Positions 45,745-55,200 of a stretch of 64,000 nt of DNA are shown in pieces. The DNA is taken from contig NZ_JACJOD010000011.1 in assembly GCF_014695385.1 (NCBI RefSeq), forward strand, positions 173,387 through 237,386. The letters run 5' to 3'. A model generated the notes under the pieces. That model made no database searches and was not told where the DNA came from. It saw only the letters and a list, made by a program, of their open reading frames with translations. Position numbers and translations under genes: made by a program. Within the stretch, counting starts at the first letter, position 1. The number at the start of each line of letters is the position of its first letter. This stretch comes from Trichocoleus sp. FACHB-46 (lineage in GTDB: Bacteria > Cyanobacteriota > Cyanobacteriia > FACHB-46).

Positions 45745-47451
45745 ATGACGATTACAGGGTGGCTCCGCCGAGGCACCCGTAAGGAAAAAGTCTACCGTTG
45801 GAGCCGCGACAAGTACTCTCGTCGTCGTCGCTTTGTAGACATTTGGTCTTTTGTTCTCACCCTGCTGACCTCGCTGTGGCTCAACGACAAAGCTTGGAGC
45901 TACCGCGGGGGTATGACTGAAGCTAAAAAGGCAGTCAGACGGCGAAATCAAGCAATTTGGATTCGAGAAACCCTGCTAGATTTGGGGCCAACCTTTATTA
46001 AAATCGGACAGTTGTTCTCAACGCGAGCCGATTTGTTTCCCTCTGAATACGTTGAGGAGTTGTCCAAGCTCCAAGACCGAGTGCCTGCCTTCAGCTACGA
46101 GCAAGTTGAAGCCATTATTGAGAAGGACTTAGGGAAACAGGTGCATGAGCTTTACCGTAGCTTTGACCCGATTCCCCTGGCAGCGGCTAGCTTGGGCCAA
46201 GTCCATAAAGCCCAGTTGCACTCTGGCGAAGAAGTCGTCGCTAAAGTGCAACGTCCAGCTTTGCGGCAGTTATTTGAAATCGATTTACAAATTCTCAAAG
46301 GGATTACCCGTTATTTCCAAAACCATCCGGAGTGGGGTCGAGGCCGAGATTGGCTAGGCATTTACGAAGAGTGTTGTCGGATTCTTTGGGAAGAAATCGA
46401 TTACCTCAACGAGGGGCGTAACGCGGATACATTTCGGCGTAACTTCCGCAACGAGGATTGGGTGTCTGTGCCACGGGTTTACTGGCGTTACACTTCTCCC
46501 CGGGTAATAACTCTAGAATATGCTCCTGGCATCAAAATTAGCCACTATGAAGCCATCGAAGCGGCAGGGCTCGATCGCCGGAATTTAGCGCAATTGGGAG
46601 CAAGAGCTTATCTGCAACAACTGCTAAATGATGGCTTTTTTCATGCCGATCCGCATCCCGGTAATATTGCCGTTAGTCCCGACGGCTCGTTAATCTTCTA
46701 CGATTTCGGCATGATGGGCCGCATTCAGCCCATTACTCGCGAGAAGCTACTTGATACGTTTTTTGGCATTGCTCAAAAAGATGCCGATCGCGTGGTGACT
46801 TCTTTGGTAGCACTGGGCGCTTTGTCTCCAGTGGATGACATGGGGCCTGTGCGCCGCTCGGTTCAGTACATGCTGGATCACTTTATGGATCAACCGTTTG
46901 AGAATCAATCGGTCAGTGACATCAGTGACGACTTGTACGAGATTGCTTACGACCAGCCCTTTCGCTTTCCAGCTACCTTCACCTTTGTGATGCGAGCTTT
47001 CTCTACACTTGAAGGAGTGGGTAAAGGGTTAGACCCAGACTTTAACTTCATGGAGGTCGCAAGACCTTTTGCGATGCAGATTATGTCTAATGGCAATAGT
47101 TCTCCAGAAAGCAGCATCCTGAGCGAATTAGGTCGTCAAGCGGCTCAAGTGGGCAGCACGGCTTTTGGCTTACCACGCCGCATTGAAGATACGCTAGAAA
47201 AACTGGAACGGGGTGATTTACGAGTCCGGGTTCGCTCCACTGAAACGGATCGGGTCATTCGCCGTCTCAGCAGCGTTAATATAGGAACTAACTACACGTT
47301 GTTGGTCAGTGCCTTTACACTTTCAGCCACAATCTTGTATGTTAGCGGTCATGTCTGGCTGGCGTTGCTGGTTGCTGTTGGTGCTGCCGCCCTCGCCTTT
47401 GCCCTGATCCGCCTGTTGATGCGCCTCGATCGCTTTGATCGGATGCTGTAA
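45745..47451 (+). CDS. ABC1/UbiB-family atypical kinase
   Basis: The start ATG at 45745 has AAGGAG 4 bases upstream; the frame is open from 45652 but the extra 31 residues have no ribosome-binding site. The 568-residue protein has the ABC1 signatures: TFIKIGQLFSTRADLFP (KxGQ), the Ala-rich AAASLGQVHKAQL in place of a glycine loop, VVAKVQRP, HADPHPGN and YDFGMMGRI. Two membrane helices lie at the C-terminus (about 505-545). The family supports quinone and plastoquinone/tocopherol metabolism and photosynthetic acclimation. It is followed 34 bp later by the PP2C gene. Confidence 0.92.
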   Translation: MTITGWLRRGTRKEKVYRWSRDKYSRRRRFVDIWSFVLTLLTSLWLNDKAWSYRGGMTEAKKAVRRRNQAIWIRETLLDLGPTFIKIGQLFSTRADLFPSEYVEELSKLQDRVPAFSYEQVEAIIEKDLGKQVHELYRSFDPIPLAAASLGQVHKAQLHSGEEVVAKVQRPALRQLFEIDLQILKGITRYFQNHPEWGRGRDWLGIYEECCRILWEEIDYLNEGRNADTFRRNFRNEDWVSVPRVYWRYTSPRVITLEYAPGIKISHYEAIEAAGLDRRNLAQLGARAYLQQLLNDGFFHADPHPGNIAVSPDGSLIFYDFGMMGRIQPITREKLLDTFFGIAQKDADRVVTSLVALGALSPVDDMGPVRRSVQYMLDHFMDQPFENQSVSDISDDLYEIAYDQPFRFPATFTFVMRAFSTLEGVGKGLDPDFNFMEVARPFAMQIMSNGNSSPESSILSELGRQAAQVGSTAFGLPRRIEDTLEKLERGDLRVRVRSTETDRVIRRLSSVNIGTNYTLLVSAFTLSATILYVSGHVWLALLVAVGAAALAFALIRLLMRLDRFDRML

Positions 47452-47485
47452 TGTTTTTTGACTTTCAGGTAAAAGCAGCCAATTT

Positions 47486-48250
47486 ATGAAACGCCTCTTC
47501 ACGGGTCTGACCGATCCGGGACTCCTTCGTTCCGTAAATCAGGATGCTTACTACATTGACCCTGAGGGTCGATTTTTTATTGTGGCGGATGGCATGGGAG
47601 GGCATGCTGGCGGTCAGGAAGCGAGCCGCATTGCCACTCAAGCAATTCAATTTTATCTAGAGCAATATTGGCCTTCGCTAGATTCGTCACCCGCCTTACT
47701 GGAAGCAGCACTGCTAGAGGCTAACCAAGCCATTTTGCAAGACCAGCAAAGTCACCCAGAACGTTCTGATATGGGAACAACTGTGGTTGTGGTGATCTTT
47801 CGAGATGGCGACGAGCAACCTTGGTGCGCCCATATTGGTGACTCCCGGCTTTACCGTTTGCGTGGCCCCAAAATTGAGCAGATCACAGAGGATCACACTT
47901 GGGTTGCCAAAGCTCTGAAAGGGGGGGATTTGACTCCAGAGCAGGCGCGAAATCATCCTTGGCGACATGTTTTGTCCCAGTGTTTAGGGCGTGAAGATTT
48001 ACGCCAGATGGATATTCAAGCTCTAGAAGTACAACCGGGCGATCGTCTGTTGCTGTGCAGTGATGGCCTTACCGAAGAACTCTCCGACCACTCGATCGCT
48101 GCGCACCTCAAGGCAATCCGAGCCTCAGAGAAGGCAGCAGCAGCACTAGTCAACGCTGCAAAAGATAAGGGTGGACGGGACAACATCACCGTAGTACTAG
48201 TGACTCTTGATGGCTTCAGCCATCCCGACCCACCGACTCAGGGTTCGTAA
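47486..48250 (+). CDS. PP2C-type Ser/Thr protein phosphatase
   Basis: This 254-residue phosphatase shows the metal-binding motifs SVNQDAYY (Asp20), VADGMGGHAGG at 33-43, GTTVVVV, HIGDSRLYRLR, CSDGLTEEL and GGRDNITVV. All acidic residues are in place, so it should be active. It is encoded 34 bp after the ABC1 kinase and 2.3 kb after a Ser/Thr kinase on the same strand, so it probably opposes the kinase signalling of this cluster (inference). Confidence 0.93.
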   Translation: MKRLFTGLTDPGLLRSVNQDAYYIDPEGRFFIVADGMGGHAGGQEASRIATQAIQFYLEQYWPSLDSSPALLEAALLEANQAILQDQQSHPERSDMGTTVVVVIFRDGDEQPWCAHIGDSRLYRLRGPKIEQITEDHTWVAKALKGGDLTPEQARNHPWRHVLSQCLGREDLRQMDIQALEVQPGDRLLLCSDGLTEELSDHSIAAHLKAIRASEKAAAALVNAAKDKGGRDNITVVLVTLDGFSHPDPPTQGS

Positions 48251-48707
48251 CGCTTCAGATTTACTCAGCTTTAAAGGAAATTTTTGTTAGGGCAAATAAG
48301 GATTTGTCTAGCTTTGCGATCGCCGCGATCGCCCATCCACTCGACCTTTGGGCTAAGACGTGGGCATCGGTTGCTGTTTTAGGCGTTCTCTGAGTTAAGC
48401 TTTATCACAAAGTTAGTTCATTTTGAGCATTTTTACAATTTGTAACCTGATAAAAATACTCCAACCCGTTATTTGGTGTAGGAGGTGGTATGTGTATCCT
48501 GGAAAACCTACTTCGTCAGGGATAGCTAACATTAGAGCTAAGTTACCTCAGTAGGGGTATGTGCACTTTGTCAAACAATTGTTATCTTTTTTAATACAGG
48601 GTGACTGGATTTGCAGGTAAAGCAGTTGAAGAGAATAAGTAGCCCACAGAGCAATACTGCTTTTCCAGATTCGCTGTACTCTCCTCTCTCTTACTTTGGA
48701 GTTACAT
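48251..48707. other. Long leader/intergenic region upstream of nblA
   Basis: These 457 bases precede nblA. A TTATCT/TTTAATAC AT-rich stretch at 48580-48597 is a candidate -10 area. I searched for the NtcA consensus GTA-N8-TAC and found only spaced variants (for example GTA-N12-TAC at 48441-48458), so nitrogen control is not shown by sequence. Confidence 0.4.
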
Positions 48708-48902
48708 ATGAACCAGCCCATCGAACTTTCTCTCGAACAACAATTCAATATCCGCTCCTTTGAAACTCAGGTTCAACAAATGAGCCGTGAGCAGGCTCAG
48801 AACTTCCTGATTGACCTCTACAAGCAAATGATGATGCGTGAGACCATGTATAAGCACTTCCTGAAGCATCAGTGGGGCTTGGAACCGGGTCCTCAAGTGT
48901 AG
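48708..48902 (+). CDS. nblA: Phycobilisome degradation protein NblA
   Basis: The 64-residue protein starts at the ATG at 48708 with GGAG 7 bases upstream. It has the NblA pattern: IELSLEQQFNIRSFETQVQ, MSREQAQNFLIDLYKQMMMRE and a C-terminal basic helix (YKHFLKHQWG). NblA is an adaptor that presents phycobiliproteins to Clp protease during nitrogen starvation. It shows that this organism has phycobilisomes. Confidence 0.93.
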   Translation: MNQPIELSLEQQFNIRSFETQVQQMSREQAQNFLIDLYKQMMMRETMYKHFLKHQWGLEPGPQV

Positions 48903-49305
48903 TTAATGCCTCGTCGCGGTAGGGCGACCTCTATCTCTTGCTTTGTTCCAATGTGGGAAAGAAGCTGGGGTCGTGGGGCGTCGAACCCGCTTTACCAAGC
49001 TCAAAAAACTCAAGCATTAATTTTAGTTGACCAATCCAGAGCTATAAGTTTCAATTAACAGCGTTGTTTCAGTCAGATTATGTGGCTCGTAAGAATAACT
49101 GCTTGAGAACGTAATTTATCTGAGTCAGCCAGCCATATCCAAAGCTTTGCTACCAGAATTAGAAAAAACTAGCTGATCTAGCTTGGCCAAAATTTTGAGC
49201 GAGTCAGACTTAACCGCTAAAGTTTTCACAAATTTAATTGGATGTCTTTGGAGTTAAGTGCTTAATTAGGAGAGTTGCGCTTCAGATCCTCTCACCTCCT
49301 CACTT
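48903..49305. other. Intergenic region downstream of nblA
   Basis: About 400 bases without a supportable gene, RNA or repeat. It must hold the promoter for the stress-protein gene. Confidence 0.4.
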
Positions 49306-50187
49306 ATGTTCCAACGTCCTTTAATTTGCACCGACTTCTCCGACAACATTCAGCGCTTGGCTAACTTTGTGCCTAGCTTAGCCGCTGGGGGAATGCAACA
49401 GATTGTGTTTTTGCATGTGACAGCGCTGTGGGAAGAAGGCGAGATTCCGCGAGAAGACACGGAAAAAGTCAATCAAGCTCGCGATCGCTTAGCAGTGGCC
49501 TTACAGCAGGTGCCTGATGGAGTTGAAGTTAAAGTTGAAGTGCAGTCAGGACGAGCGAGCGACACGATTCTCAAGGTCGCTAAAACCCACCAGGCAGATG
49601 TCATCATTTTGGGTACCCCAACCCGTAGCTTATTAAATGAAAAGCTCTTTGGTAGCACGACAGTTGGCTTGGCGCAGCGAACCAAGACGCCTTTGCTGGT
49701 ATTACGCCCCCAACTGATTTCGGCCTATACCTCTGAAGAACTAGACTTGCGCTGTCGCCATTTATTTCGCTATTTGTTGTTGCCTTATGATGGCAGCGAC
49801 CCCGCTAAGTATTTAGTTCAACAAATTGAGCAGCACTGCCAAAACCAACCCACTAAAGCCTTAGAGCAGTGTCTGCTTTGCTGGGTAGTCAGTGATAGTG
49901 GCCGTAAAGAACTGAGAAAGAGCAATCAGGATCAAGAAATTGCTGAACTGCTGGCAGCACCTCAAGCAGCTTTAGCCAACCTGAATCTGCAAGTGCAGAC
50001 TGAGGTACGCTCAGGCAACTCAGTGACCCAGATTCTGGAAGTAGCATCCTCGTTTGATATCAGTGCGATCGCCATATCATCGGGTAGTCTAGGCCGCTTA
50101 ATTGAATGGTCAGCTCCTAGCTTTGCCGGGGAAATCTTGCGGCGCAGTTGGCATCCAGTATTATTTTTTCCCCCCACCCGTCCTTGA
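49306..50187 (+). CDS. Universal stress protein with two Usp domains
   Basis: The 293-residue protein has two consecutive Usp folds. The first (about 1-140) ends with the nucleotide-binding signature DVIILGTPTRSLLNEKLFGSTT and TPLLVLRP; the second (about 155-293) has LLPYDGSD and ISAIAISSGSLGRLIEWSAPS, with a less perfect ATP-binding motif. Usp proteins bind ATP or other nucleotides and respond to stress; the specific role is unknown. It converges on the kinase gene at 50.2 kb, 11 bp apart. Confidence 0.87.
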   Translation: MFQRPLICTDFSDNIQRLANFVPSLAAGGMQQIVFLHVTALWEEGEIPREDTEKVNQARDRLAVALQQVPDGVEVKVEVQSGRASDTILKVAKTHQADVIILGTPTRSLLNEKLFGSTTVGLAQRTKTPLLVLRPQLISAYTSEELDLRCRHLFRYLLLPYDGSDPAKYLVQQIEQHCQNQPTKALEQCLLCWVVSDSGRKELRKSNQDQEIAELLAAPQAALANLNLQVQTEVRSGNSVTQILEVASSFDISAIAISSGSLGRLIEWSAPSFAGEILRRSWHPVLFFPPTRP

Positions 50188-50198
50188 GTCGTTAACTG

Positions 50199-51677
50199 TT
50201 AGCGTTCCTCCAGTTTCATTAAGATTTTGGGCTTGACCTTCTCAAGTTCTTGCTTGAGGAGAGTCTTAGTATTATTGGGTTGGGCAGTGGAGACAAAAGT
50301 TCGGCTAATATCAGCCCATTCTCGCAAGCGATCGCGCTGTAAGTCAGCAATCTTAGAACTCATCACAGTCACGCATCGTTGAGGTTCTTCCAAGGCAAAA
50401 AACAACAGGCGATACAAGCCATTTTCTGCTAGTAGACGAGTCATTTGTTGGCCTTGTGGCGTTTTTAAGTCTAAGTAGCAAGGTAACCAGCGAGGCCCAT
50501 GCTCCCGATTATGCAGGGCAGTCAGCCACAGCAGCATCGGATGAGGAGCCAGCATAAACAAGAACTGGTTATACCGGGTTGCTAGTAACCGCCGCTGAAT
50601 TTCTTGTTTAGGCATCATCATCCATAGGGTTGCCAAAACCTCATCACTGGTTTTCAACGGTTGAGCAAAAACGATTTCAGCCAGGGGTTTACTTTTCGGC
50701 CAAGAAGTAAGTTTGCAGAATTCATCGGGGGAGACTGAGTCTTGGCGCTTGCTATCAGTGACCCCTTGAAACTTTGAGAGCACAGCTTCAATCCGATGGC
50801 CCATCTGTCTGCCGGGGCCAAAGCGTTCTTCTAAAGGCTCTAAGGCTTTGAGAACTTCTGCTGCACTCTGAGGGCGATCGCTCGGGGATTTAGCCAAGCA
50901 GCTCATCACCAGGTTTTCTAATGCTTTAGGCAGCTTCAGGCTAGGGGTAATGGCATCAAATGAGCGCGGGAGTTGAAAATGGTGAGCTTTGTACCAGCTA
51001 CCAAAGGTATGAGTTTCAGCCTGCAACGGCAAGCGGCCCGTTAGCATCTCATACATCATGATGCCTAAGCTATAGATGTCAGAGCGGTTATCTAGCTCTT
51101 TGCCCTCCATCTGCTCTGGCGAAGAGTAAGCCAGCGTGCCCATGAAAGAGTTGGTTTGGCCATTATCGGCTTGCAAGAGGCGAGCAATCCCGAAATCTAG
51201 GATTTTGACAAGTTCTCCAATACTCGTGTCATGACTCACGAGAATATTCCCGGGCTTGATATCCCGGTGAATTACTCCATCGTGGTGAGCGCACTGTAAA
51301 CCCAGACAAATTTGGCGAGATATGCTGAGAAACCGAGGTAGAACTAGAGATCGCGTCCGAATCACATCGCTCAAGCTCTCTCCCTGCAAATACTCCATCA
51401 CGTAGAAGGGCACTTCATCATCGTCAACGCCATAGTCCATGACTCGCACGATGTGCATGGTTTTCTGCCCCAGCAACGCACAAGTCCTAGCCTCACTTTT
51501 GAAGCGATCCCGCATTTTCTGGTTGAGGAGGGTGCGGGCCAAAAACTTTACTGCAACTGGTACATCTCCCAGCAAAACGTCTTGAGCCCGATACACTCGG
51601 CCCATCGCGCCTTTACCAATCAACTCTGCTAGTTGATAACGGTCGTTTAATAAGCGGCCTAGATTAGGGTCTGACAT
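50199..51677 (-). CDS. Soluble Ser/Thr protein kinase with conserved C-terminal extension
   Basis: The 492-residue kinase shows GKGAMG at 21-26, catalytic Lys44 (VAVKF), HRDIKPGN at 137-144, DFG at 161-163 and SPEQMEG. No membrane helix is present, unlike the two other kinases in the window. The 200-residue C-terminal part (from about 290) includes WMMMPKQEIQRRLLATRYNQ and PCYLDLKTPQGQQMTRLLAENG and looks folded; it is a cyanobacterial extension of unknown role. Kinase substrates are unknown. Confidence 0.92.
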   Translation of the reverse strand: MSDPNLGRLLNDRYQLAELIGKGAMGRVYRAQDVLLGDVPVAVKFLARTLLNQKMRDRFKSEARTCALLGQKTMHIVRVMDYGVDDDEVPFYVMEYLQGESLSDVIRTRSLVLPRFLSISRQICLGLQCAHHDGVIHRDIKPGNILVSHDTSIGELVKILDFGIARLLQADNGQTNSFMGTLAYSSPEQMEGKELDNRSDIYSLGIMMYEMLTGRLPLQAETHTFGSWYKAHHFQLPRSFDAITPSLKLPKALENLVMSCLAKSPSDRPQSAAEVLKALEPLEERFGPGRQMGHRIEAVLSKFQGVTDSKRQDSVSPDEFCKLTSWPKSKPLAEIVFAQPLKTSDEVLATLWMMMPKQEIQRRLLATRYNQFLFMLAPHPMLLWLTALHNREHGPRWLPCYLDLKTPQGQQMTRLLAENGLYRLLFFALEEPQRCVTVMSSKIADLQRDRLREWADISRTFVSTAQPNNTKTLLKQELEKVKPKILMKLEER

Positions 51678-52144
51678 CGATTGAAACTCCGTTTCTCGCG
51701 GTGCCAGTAGATCTGCGCCGGTTGCAGCACAACTGACGACTTTGAGTTAAATCAACAGGAACGTAACTTATTTCTGCCACGGCTTACCAATCACAGGCAT
51801 ACACTAGGATTATTAGTCTTTGAGTAAATTTAAAGATACGGAAGCCAACCCTTGAGAAGAGGGCAGACATCTCTTAATCTTGCGGTTGAGAATTCAAGCA
51901 GGCTCAATAAAACTACCTGGGTCAGGCGCAAAGTTGCTGACCGCTCAGTAGTTTGCACTTACCTACCGAGAAGGAGTTAGAAATTCCGTAAAGCTTACGT
52001 AAAGCTATTCTAGCGGTCTGAGCCTTTTCTCTAGCAGAGGCTTAGTTACAGTCAGGAGTCGGCTGGCGGTCTTGCTTCATTAAAAGCTCAAGTAAAGGAT
52101 TATCACTTAAGAGTACCCAAGCCAATAGACCTGTGAGACAGCAG
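51678..52144. other. Intergenic region with a long imperfect hairpin
   Basis: About 470 bases without a gene. It contains the structured element at 51910-51954. The rest holds no recognised feature. Confidence 0.45.
51910..51954. ncRNA. Candidate structured RNA element (45-base stem-loop)
   Basis: AAACTA pairs with TAGTTT, CTG with CAG and GGTCAG with CTGACC, around an 11-base loop, with two small bulges: 15 pairs in 45 bases. It lies 233 bp upstream of the soluble kinase gene, and no T-run follows on either strand. It may be a small RNA, a leader element or chance; no family was recognised. Confidence 0.3.
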
Positions 52145-52594
52145 CTACTGCTCTGGTTGCCGCTCTAGTGTGACTTCCATCGTGCTAGTGAGATAGTGAC
52201 CTGCCATGATGCCGCTAGAGAGATAGTACCGCTCTGGATCGAGGCAATGTAGGGTTTCAAACCCACTACGCCGCTGGCGGTCGCCGAGAACCCAATACCG
52301 TTGCACAATGGACTCCGGTGCAATCCAGCCTTCGCCCTCGACCCGCCCCAGCAAGCTGTGTTGGAGCACAAAGGTATATTGCCGCTCTCCCGCATCTAAG
52401 CGGCCCCGATATTGTAGTGAGATATCTTCGCGTTCGGAGCCTGGAAATACCAACTTGGTCACCATTGTGTACCAATTATCTCGGCTCCAGCCGACTAAGG
52501 TCTTGCCTTTAACCAAGATCGGCAACCCATCACGCTCCAGCCAATTGCCCTGTAGCGTCCAGCGTCCTGCCTCCATTAGAAAGGTGTGAGCCAC
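52145..52594 (-). CDS. Conserved cyanobacterial protein of unknown function
   Basis: The protein has 149 residues from a GTG at 52594; an internal ATG at 52576 is possible, but the GTG keeps the conserved N-terminus MAHTFLMEAGRWTLQGNWL. It is rich in beta strands (KTLVGWSRDNWYTMVTKLVFP; QYRGRLDAGERQYTFVLQHS) and has no signal peptide, consistent with a lipocalin-like or beta-barrel soluble fold. I recognise it only as a cyanobacterial family without a named function. Confidence 0.75.
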   Translation of the reverse strand: MAHTFLMEAGRWTLQGNWLERDGLPILVKGKTLVGWSRDNWYTMVTKLVFPGSEREDISLQYRGRLDAGERQYTFVLQHSLLGRVEGEGWIAPESIVQRYWVLGDRQRRSGFETLHCLDPERYYLSSGIMAGHYLTSTMEVTLERQPEQ

Positions 52595-52629
52595 AGCGCT
52601 ATTCCTTACTTGTATTGCGTTTCGCCATG

Positions 52630-53838
52630 CTAATGCGGATGGGACTCTATGCTATCACGCCCAGAGGTCGCCACAAGGTGGATTTCCCCTAGAGCGATCG
52701 CTTTTGCCGCCCCCGTAACTTGTGGCAAATTTCCGGGTATGCCGTGGTGTCGCCAGTAAGCGAGCACAGCAAAGGCGATCGCCTCCTTAAAGTCTGCACT
52801 TAAACCAACCTCATCGGTGGTGATCACGGACGCAGAAGGCAAATGCACTTGCAATCGTTGCTTGAGATACAAGTTGCGACTGCCACCTCCACCAAGGAGC
52901 ACTTGATCAGGAAGCTGTGGCAAAAAAGCCCCATAACTATGAGCGATCGAACGTGCAGTAAGTTCCGTTAAGGTGGCGAGAAAATCAGCATCACTCAGCT
53001 GATAACGTCCAGCATCAGCAAAGCAGTCCTTCAGGTAATCCAGTCCAAATAATTCCCGTCCGGTTGATTTGGGTGGTGCTTGCTGAAAAAAATCTTGTTG
53101 GAGCCACTGCTCGACTAAAACTTGGCAAGGGGTTCCGGTAGCAGCCCAAGCTCCGTCTTGGTCGTAAGTTTTAGCTCCCTGAGAAAGTTGCTGCACAGCC
53201 AAATCCAGCAGCATATTGCCAGGGCCTGTATCCCAACCTCGAACTTGCTGCTCCCAGTTAGCTGTACTTCTGGCTGGTAAATAAGTGACATTGCCAATGC
53301 CACCGATATTCTGTACACAGCGGCTCTGGGTAGCGTGCCCCAACAAGTAAGCATCCACCCGTGGCACCAGCGGCGCTCCCTGTCCTCCCGCAGCAATGTC
53401 AGCCACCCGAAAATTGCTCACGGTAGAAATTCCAGTCAGGTGAGCGATCGCGGCTCCCCGACCGAGTTGGAGACTGTAGCCAAGCGGTGAGGAAGAAACA
53501 ACTTTGTCGTTTGTTCTTTGATCCTTTTTTGGTGGTCGATGATAGACGGTTTGCCCATGCGAGCCAATTAAATCTGCTGGAGTGTGACCTGCTTGAACGG
53601 CTAAGGCGGCTTGAGCAAATTGCGTGGCGATCGCGTCATCTAGGGCGGCAAATTCTGCCATTGATATTGGTTTGCCTGCACCCACCGCTAGGATTTGCGA
53701 TTGCAAAATTTCGGGATAGGGGTAAGTCGCTCCAGCTAGCAATTTGACTTGCAAGTCGGTTTCTAAGCCAGAAATTTCGACTAAGGCAGCATCGATACCG
53801 TCTACGGAGGTGCCGCTCATTAAACCAATTACGTGCAT
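52630..53838 (-). CDS. anmK: Anhydro-N-acetylmuramic acid kinase
   Basis: The frame is open to 53868; starts at 53841 or 53838 ([19 protein letters not shown]) fit the family, giving about 402 residues. The enzyme converts 1,6-anhydroMurNAc into MurNAc-6-phosphate in cell-wall recycling. Motifs: [12 protein letters not shown] (ATP/phosphate loop), [25 protein letters not shown] and [12 protein letters not shown]. Its longest frame overlaps the 3' end of the upstream broken hydrolase gene by 10 bp, which the later start avoids. Confidence 0.93.
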   Translation of the reverse strand: MHVIGLMSGTSVDGIDAALVEISGLETDLQVKLLAGATYPYPEILQSQILAVGAGKPISMAEFAALDDAIATQFAQAALAVQAGHTPADLIGSHGQTVYHRPPKKDQRTNDKVVSSSPLGYSLQLGRGAAIAHLTGISTVSNFRVADIAAGGQGAPLVPRVDAYLLGHATQSRCVQNIGGIGNVTYLPARSTANWEQQVRGWDTGPGNMLLDLAVQQLSQGAKTYDQDGAWAATGTPCQVLVEQWLQQDFFQQAPPKSTGRELFGLDYLKDCFADAGRYQLSDADFLATLTELTARSIAHSYGAFLPQLPDQVLLGGGGSRNLYLKQRLQVHLPSASVITTDEVGLSADFKEAIAFAVLAYWRHHGIPGNLPQVTGAAKAIALGEIHLVATSGRDSIESHPH

Positions 53839-53858
53839 CATGCGTTCGGGCCTGAACC

Positions 53859-54566
53859 TTAGCAACAACTGCTTCTAATAAACTCCACAGCTTGCTTCAA
53901 GCCTGAAGTATGGAGCCAGCCGACATATCCTCTAAATTGAGCCACATTTTGAGCGTTAAGAACACAAACATGATGCACGCCAGCAGGGTTTTTTGTAAGT
54001 TGTAGGCTACCACTGCGATCTCTAAACTTTAGTTCTGAGAGGGTTTCCTCCAAAAACTGACCTACTGGGATGAAATTATGAGTCATGCCAGGAACTTGTT
54101 GGAGCTGGGCGATCGCGGTTTGCATCAAGCTGGATGTTCCTGGGGCTTTGGGTGAGCTTACCAGAAGATTATCAGCAACTAAACGGGCCACTTCAGGGCA
54201 GCTCCAGTAATTAATGTGGGCATCTCCTACCCCTGCCACCATCGGAGCGTGGTCGATCGCGATTTGAACACCAGGATTAACTAAGCCTGCCACCTTAGCA
54301 ACTCGATTGACCAGATCCGAGCTGACAAAATTCCGGACAGCGGTCTCTGTAGGGTTGGCCTCAGTTTGCAAATAGTGATCCTGAAGGGTTAGCTTCCAAG
54401 ACAAGTCTGGATTAAGGCAGGGTTGCAAAGGATAAGCGATGACGTCAGAAGCATGGATCAGATTGCTCCATCTCAAGCCGCGATCGCTATATTGGCTCAC
54501 TAAAGCTTTCACCTGTTCAGGCTGAATGCCCAGCATGATGTTAAAGAAAGCGATGGGAGAACCCAT
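53859..54566 (-). CDS. Downstream fragment of the broken alpha/beta-hydrolase
   Basis: This 235-residue open frame begins at an ATG that is an internal Met of the full hydrolase ([12 protein letters not shown]). It carries the probable catalytic His region GDAHINYW but lacks the serine nucleophile. It overlaps the anmK open frame. No ribosome-binding site supports an independent start. Confidence 0.45.
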   Translation of the reverse strand: MGSPIAFFNIMLGIQPEQVKALVSQYSDRGLRWSNLIHASDVIAYPLQPCLNPDLSWKLTLQDHYLQTEANPTETAVRNFVSSDLVNRVAKVAGLVNPGVQIAIDHAPMVAGVGDAHINYWSCPEVARLVADNLLVSSPKAPGTSSLMQTAIAQLQQVPGMTHNFIPVGQFLEETLSELKFRDRSGSLQLTKNPAGVHHVCVLNAQNVAQFRGYVGWLHTSGLKQAVEFIRSSCC

Positions 54567-54647
54567 TGTGGTGATGCTTTTTAATTGCAGTTTTTGCTGA
54601 GAAGATTCCGACTGAAAATCGGAGCTGTGATGCCCCTGAATCAGCGA

Positions 54648-55121
54648 TCAAATCTCAAAGGCTGGATCGTCCGAATGAAATCTTTCAGAGAATAAAGCGT
54701 CCCACAAAACAACCGTACCAAGCGAATGAGAAACGATGTGTAGCTCTGTCTCGTTTGGATTACGGCTGATGAAATCAGAGAGCTGTTCCGCAATTAATTT
54801 TCTAATCTTGATGCCGCGCTCTGAATTGAGATAGGTGAAAGCATCACCGACAAATTCAGAAAAGAAGCCCTTTCTGAAGTTTTGATAGCGAAATACGGCT
54901 TGAGCATCAACCTGAGGATTGGCTGATTGAAAGGCTTGCAAGTTTTGATGCACCGCATTCCAGAGTTTGCCAACGTCATTTAAGACATCACCCCAAAAGC
55001 TCGCATAAAAGAGCGGCAAAGCTACTTGTTGTTGGCTAAACTCTTCTCGAATCAAGCTCTGTAAGGAATCGGCATACTGCACGTTGCGGGTGGCAACTCC
55101 GTGCATAAAAAATACAAGCAT
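54648..55121 (-). CDS. Upstream fragment of the broken alpha/beta-hydrolase
   Basis: This 157-residue frame has the N-terminal half of an alpha/beta-hydrolase with the nucleophile elbow IVSHSLGTVVLWD, and ends at the TGA discussed for the whole gene. By itself it lacks the catalytic Asp and His and should be inactive. Confidence 0.45.
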   Translation of the reverse strand: MLVFFMHGVATRNVQYADSLQSLIREEFSQQQVALPLFYASFWGDVLNDVGKLWNAVHQNLQAFQSANPQVDAQAVFRYQNFRKGFFSEFVGDAFTYLNSERGIKIRKLIAEQLSDFISRNPNETELHIVSHSLGTVVLWDALFSERFHSDDPAFEI

Positions 55122-55200
55122 GATGTCGGTGGCAAAAATGGAGCAATGCTCTCTATTCTTCCCGACCCGCTTGAAGATGCAATGCCATCAGAACTTGAAG

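Larger units (their letters stand above)
53859..55121 (-). pseudogene. Alpha/beta-hydrolase gene interrupted by an in-frame TGA
   Basis: Codon phase is continuous from the ATG at 55121 to the stop at 53859, broken only by TGA at 54650-54648 (codon 158 of 421). The 5' part has an N-terminal FFMHGVATRN and the nucleophile elbow SHSLG with Ser133; the 3' part continues with [16 protein letters not shown] and GDAHINYW, a likely site of the catalytic His. The two pieces make one hydrolase of 420 residues; alone, neither has a full triad. It is either a recent nonsense mutation, a sequencing error or readthrough. The C of a CGATCG site changed to T would give this TGA. Confidence 0.75.

Noticed and set aside
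48251..48707. NtcA site upstream of nblA
   Set aside because: No GTA-N8-TAC was found; only variants with wrong spacing.
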